Assembly: GCA_005281725.1 (NCBI GenBank)
Contig: SSBO01000007.1
Span: forward strand, 4,870,031-4,934,030
Length of the DNA stretch: 64,000 bases
Source: Wuchereria bancrofti
Taxonomy: Eukaryota > Nematoda > Chromadorea > Rhabditida > Onchocercidae
Direction: 5' to 3'
The notes beneath the pieces are model-generated. The model was given only the letters and a program-made list of their open reading frames with translations. It was not told the DNA's origin and ran no database searches. Shown piece after piece: positions 62,668 to 64,000 of this stretch. The stretch's first letter is position 1; each line of letters starts with the position of its first letter. The position numbers and the translations under genes are program-made.

Positions 62668-64000
62668 GTTAGTTCATTCATCATTGCGTGATCACATATA
62701 CACATACCTTTCAGACTTGCTCTGTATTCAACGACATTAACATGAAAAGACACAATGGTCAAAACTGTTTTAAACATGTCTAATTTAGACTATCGGTGAC
62801 CTTTGAACCTTTTTCTACAATTGATTTCTGTTCTTTCACTTTTCTAAATTAAAGGCGTAGTACTAATATCATGAAGAAATCTGTCGGCGTTTACCGCTCA
62901 TATTTACATATTTACTTGAGGTAAATATATTTACTCACTTCTACAATGAAATTAGCTTCAGCAGGGCATTTCGATATTAGATAAAACTTCACTGTTTTTA
63001 CTTTCACCGCGTTGATTATCCAATTTTCGTGTTGGAATCTTACAAGTATGTTAATGAATCGAAGTGAGGTGGAGTGATTAGGTTCATCTATATACAGAGA
63101 TGACGATGTAGTCTAGTCTAGGAAGTTATCACTGTCTAGTCAAGCAAAAAAAGTTGCAGAGTCGGGACAAATTATAAATTGGTTATTAGAAAATTATAGA
63201 TTGGTTATTAGAAAATATTGGATTTGTACTTTTTTTTATGAAAAAGGGAACGAGGAGAGACAGGATGTTTTGAACAAATGATAAAAAATAGTAAATGGTC
63301 TCAATGCAATATCCGTTATCGCCTTACTTCTCGCAGTTAAAAACAGGTAGATATATGGCGTAGGAAAAACAAGTCATAATTTCTTCATTGATAGATAAAA
63401 ATAGCCCATAAATGGGACTAATAAAAGTAAATGATGTTTATAGCCTTTTCAATTCAATTAACATATTAAAACAATTACATATTTACCTTTATACATATTC
63501 AATTACATATTTACGAACATCTTTTTATCATTCTATTATTACTAATCGCTGTTTAAGAAATGAAAATAACACACACTTGGTAGGCAATTATGGAGTGCAC
63601 CTTGCACTGTTCACTTAATTAATTCACGTAGAATTAGGAAATATTTGATCCTGAATTATTTTTGAAATTGAGAGAACCAAATTTTCACTGACAGATTGCT
63701 TGGAAAGTAATTAAATTATGGCCTACATTTCAAGTTTTATGACTACTTTATGCGTTTCACTTTTTAAATTTTGAAATGTTTTGGCTTTATTGTTTCACTT
63801 CAATTGATTGAAAAGGTAGATAAAATTTGTGCAATTGAACTGAATCAGAAATTAAACCAATGTACATCTTATTAGAACAAACTGCCAAAATTAATTGTTT
63901 ATTTGGCATTTTGGATTTTTTTGATCTCAAATTCTTATATTCAGATTTTTCGCATTTTGAATTTAGAAAGTCTTACTTTAACGCAATAAAATGTTATTTT
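62668..64000. other. Probable intron 2 of the ZP gene, to window edge
   Basis: No frame continuing the ZP domain was found. The CTTTCAG at 62709-62715 opens a frame that stops soon and does not match ZP sequence. Confidence 0.45.
63172..63215. repeat. Tandem duplication, 2 x 22 nt
   Basis: TTATAAATTGGTTATTAGAAAA style unit repeated at once with one base change (TTATAGATTGG...). Confidence 0.8.

Noticed and set aside
1..64000. tRNA, rRNA and CRISPR arrays
   Set aside because: I looked for cloverleaf-like sequence, rRNA motifs and regularly spaced repeats and saw none. A covariance-model search would be needed to exclude weak tRNAs.

Overview
The window looks like nuclear DNA from a nematode, probably a filarial-type or other spirurid worm. 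It is AT-rich, with small exons and short introns, T-rich TTTTCAG-like 3' splice sites, and acceptor sites a few bases upstream of several start codons, as expected for spliced-leader trans-splicing. The taxon is an inference. The protein families are seen directly in the translated exons.

Layout, left to right: an SDF2-like MIR-domain ER protein (1036-2271, +); translation factor eIF3h (3713-5870, +); a broken UBASH3/Sts-like histidine phosphatase on the minus strand (about 7.2-10.4 kb). The catalytic exon of that gene lies inside a 1.6-1.7 kb block present three times (9783-15009), with assembly gaps or single Ns between copies. Next comes a complete PDE1-type cyclic nucleotide phosphodiesterase (17403-22303, +), a 3.6 kb gene-poor gap, and three tandem atypical dual-specificity phosphatases (25915-28068, 31074-32351, 36854-38638, all +) with the same intron positions in the phosphatase domain.

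The minus strand from 40552 to 48152 then holds three co-oriented housekeeping genes: MAF1 (Pol III repressor), archease (tRNA-ligase cofactor) and DDX18/HAS1 (ribosome-biogenesis helicase). All three touch RNA or ribosome production. The spacing and a spliced-leader-like acceptor just before DDX18 would fit an operon. Divergent from MAF1 is a large 17-exon coiled-coil protein of unknown function (49123-55241, +). The last 9 kb is mostly empty except for the first two exons (signal peptide and start of a ZP domain) of a cuticlin-like gene running off the right edge (from 60498, +).

The most useful observations are the decayed phosphatase whose active-site exon is triplicated around assembly gaps; a 57-nt identical tract over the P-loop of two of the phosphatase paralogues (gene conversion candidate); two unrelated genes that each need a GC-AG intron with the same GCTTGTTT donor; and the MAF1-archease-DDX18 cluster. 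I found no convincing wholly new biological system. Exon boundaries were read by eye from splice motifs, frame and remembered family sequence, so single boundaries may be wrong.
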